From: Bacteroidota bacterium
Lineage (GTDB): Bacteria > Bacteroidota > Bacteroidia > Bacteroidales > FEN-979
Assembly: GCA_026391755.1 (NCBI GenBank)
Contig: JAPLDN010000165.1
Coordinates: forward strand, 1-23,200
Length of the DNA stretch: 23,200 bases
Direction: 5' to 3'
Below the pieces are notes generated by a model, which saw only the letters and a list, made by a program, of their open reading frames with translations, was not told the DNA's origin and ran no database searches. Below are positions 22,357-23,200 of the stretch, in pieces; the first letter of the stretch is position 1, and each line of letters begins with the position of its first letter. Position numbers and translations under genes: made by a program.

Positions 22357-23200
22357 ATCCTCCCATGGCCGCATTTATAGCTTCGACCATCCTTCCCCAG
22401 GAATACTTTTGTTTTTCGACAGCTGCATTGGCCGAGAATTCTGCTTCCCTGCCCGAACTATAGAATTCCAGTATGGAAGAAGCGATAGCCTGGACATCGG
22501 GTTTCACTACGAAGCCAACCCGCCCATGTGGCACGAATTCAGCCAGTCCGCCCACATCTGTAATGATCATTGGTTTGTCAAAGTGGTAGGCTATCTGCGT
22601 AACGCCACTCTGGGTGGCGCTTTTGTATGGCTGGACGATCACATCCGCCGAGCAGAAATAATTTACAACCTGGCTGTCGGGGATAAAATCGTTGGTCATA
22701 ATCACTGTATTCCCGAGGCCATGACGGTTGATAATTTCATGGTAAGGGGCAGGATCAGTATAAAATTCACCGGCAACAAGGAGTTTAATGCCCGAATTTT
22801 TAAGGGCTACGGTTCCGAATGCTTCAAGAAGCAGGTCCAGCCCCTTGTAATCCCTTATAAAACCAAAGAACAGGGCATACCTGGACGAGGGGTCAAGACC
22901 CAGGTTTTTTCTTGCTTCCTGTTTGCTGATAGCATCCCCGAAATTATCGTACAGGGGATGCGGGCAATACACCTTGAGCTTTTTTTGATCGAAGGTTGAA
23001 AGATCTTCCATTACAGAATGGGACATCGCGACAAAGCCATCCACAGAATTGACAAAAAAAGATGACAGCATCCTGTCTCCGGGCCGCTTTTCATGCGGGA
23101 TGATATTATCGATCACCGAGACCACCCTGGTATGCCGGTTCTTCCTTATCAGCCGGCAAACAGTACCGAAGCAGGGCGCCATGAAAGGCATCCAGTATTT
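22340..23200 (-). CDS. Glycosyltransferase, GT4-like (5' end outside window)
   Basis: The frame is open to the window edge, so the true start and roughly the first quarter of a typical ~375-residue protein are missing. The visible part begins KYWMPFMAPCFGTVCRLIRK, within the N-terminal acceptor-binding domain, not at a start codon. SVIDNIIPHEKRPGD, SRYALFFGFIRDYKGLDLLL (start of the donor-binding domain), LLVAGEFY and IVQPYKSATQSGVTQIAYHF then PMIITDVGGLAEFVPHG are the GT4 nucleotide-sugar-binding core. In the usual E-x7-E element the first Glu appears to be Gln. It probably acts at the cytoplasmic membrane on a surface glycan and, from its position before hddA, could use GDP-heptose; that is an inference. 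The C-terminus is encoded by heptad element 5. Confidence 0.88.
   Translation of the reverse strand, partial: KYWMPFMAPCFGTVCRLIRKNRHTRVVSVIDNIIPHEKRPGDRMLSSFFVNSVDGFVAMSHSVMEDLSTFDQKKLKVYCPHPLYDNFGDAISKQEARKNLGLDPSSRYALFFGFIRDYKGLDLLLEAFGTVALKNSGIKLLVAGEFYTDPAPYHEIINRHGLGNTVIMTNDFIPDSQVVNYFCSADVIVQPYKSATQSGVTQIAYHFDKPMIITDVGGLAEFVPHGRVGFVVKPDVQAIASSILEFYSSGREAEFSANAAVEKQKYSWGRMVEAINAAMGGLTSEQ

Noticed and set aside
22304..22999. Plus-strand open frame of 231 codons opposite the glycosyltransferase
   Set aside because: It starts inside heptad element 5 and runs antisense to a clear GT4 gene; the translation shows no recognisable motif.

Overview
The window reads as chromosomal DNA from a free-living, probably environmental member of the Bacteroidota, most likely near the Bacteroidales or Marinilabiliales. 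The grounds are a large secreted protein with BACON repeats and a type IX secretion C-terminal domain, a DUF4831 protein, a type III glutamine synthetase, Bacteroidota-style promoters (TTTG ~19-20 nt before TAnnTTTG), and a general lack of Shine-Dalgarno sequences. No rRNA, tRNA, CRISPR array, transposase or phage gene was seen. The organism assignment is an inference from gene content; no marker gene was compared.

Layout. 1-969: 3' end of mnmE (tRNA modification GTPase). 976-3402 (-): secreted BACON/T9SS protein. 3608-4861 (+): membrane-anchored AraC-type regulator. 4904-6805 (-): exported zinc-phospholipase-C-like protein with a barrel-like C-terminal half. 6861-7511 (-): pdxH, divergent from 7579-8070 (+), an iron-sulfur protein joining a divergent ferredoxin domain to a CDGSH domain. 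8125-10948 (+): three-gene proton-translocating transhydrogenase (pntAA, pntAB, pntB), closed by a bidirectional terminator shared with a small lipoprotein gene (10999-11289, -). 11496-12764 (+): rarA. 12887-13699 (+): kdsA. 13705-14898 (-): DUF4831 protein. 14913-17102 (-): glnN. 17201-18649 (-): sodium/solute symporter. 18710-22246 (-): gmhB, hddC, gmhA, a nitroreductase and hddA. 22340-23200 (-): a glycosyltransferase cut by the window edge.

How the genes work together. gmhA, hddA, gmhB and hddC form a complete set for making GDP-D-glycero-alpha-D-manno-heptose from sedoheptulose 7-phosphate. With the neighbouring glycosyltransferase this suggests a heptose-containing surface glycan, and kdsA supplies the Kdo precursor for lipopolysaccharide. 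The pnt genes couple NADPH supply to the proton gradient. glnN assimilates ammonium. mnmE and rarA are housekeeping genes.

The most unusual signal is not a gene. Five intergenic tracts (12764-12873, 17112-17153, 18654-18730, 21161-21223, 22287-22356) are built from degenerate 7-bp words repeated head to tail, each tract with its own words. All five lie in gaps between genes pointing the same way, close to the stop codon of the upstream gene. Several have inverted arms that can fold into hairpins. Two contain the stop codon and last residues of the upstream gene, and three create false N-terminal extensions of the downstream gene. Other points worth checking are an apparent ~26-residue internal loss in PntAA, loss of the zinc loop in GmhB, and the phospholipase/barrel fusion.
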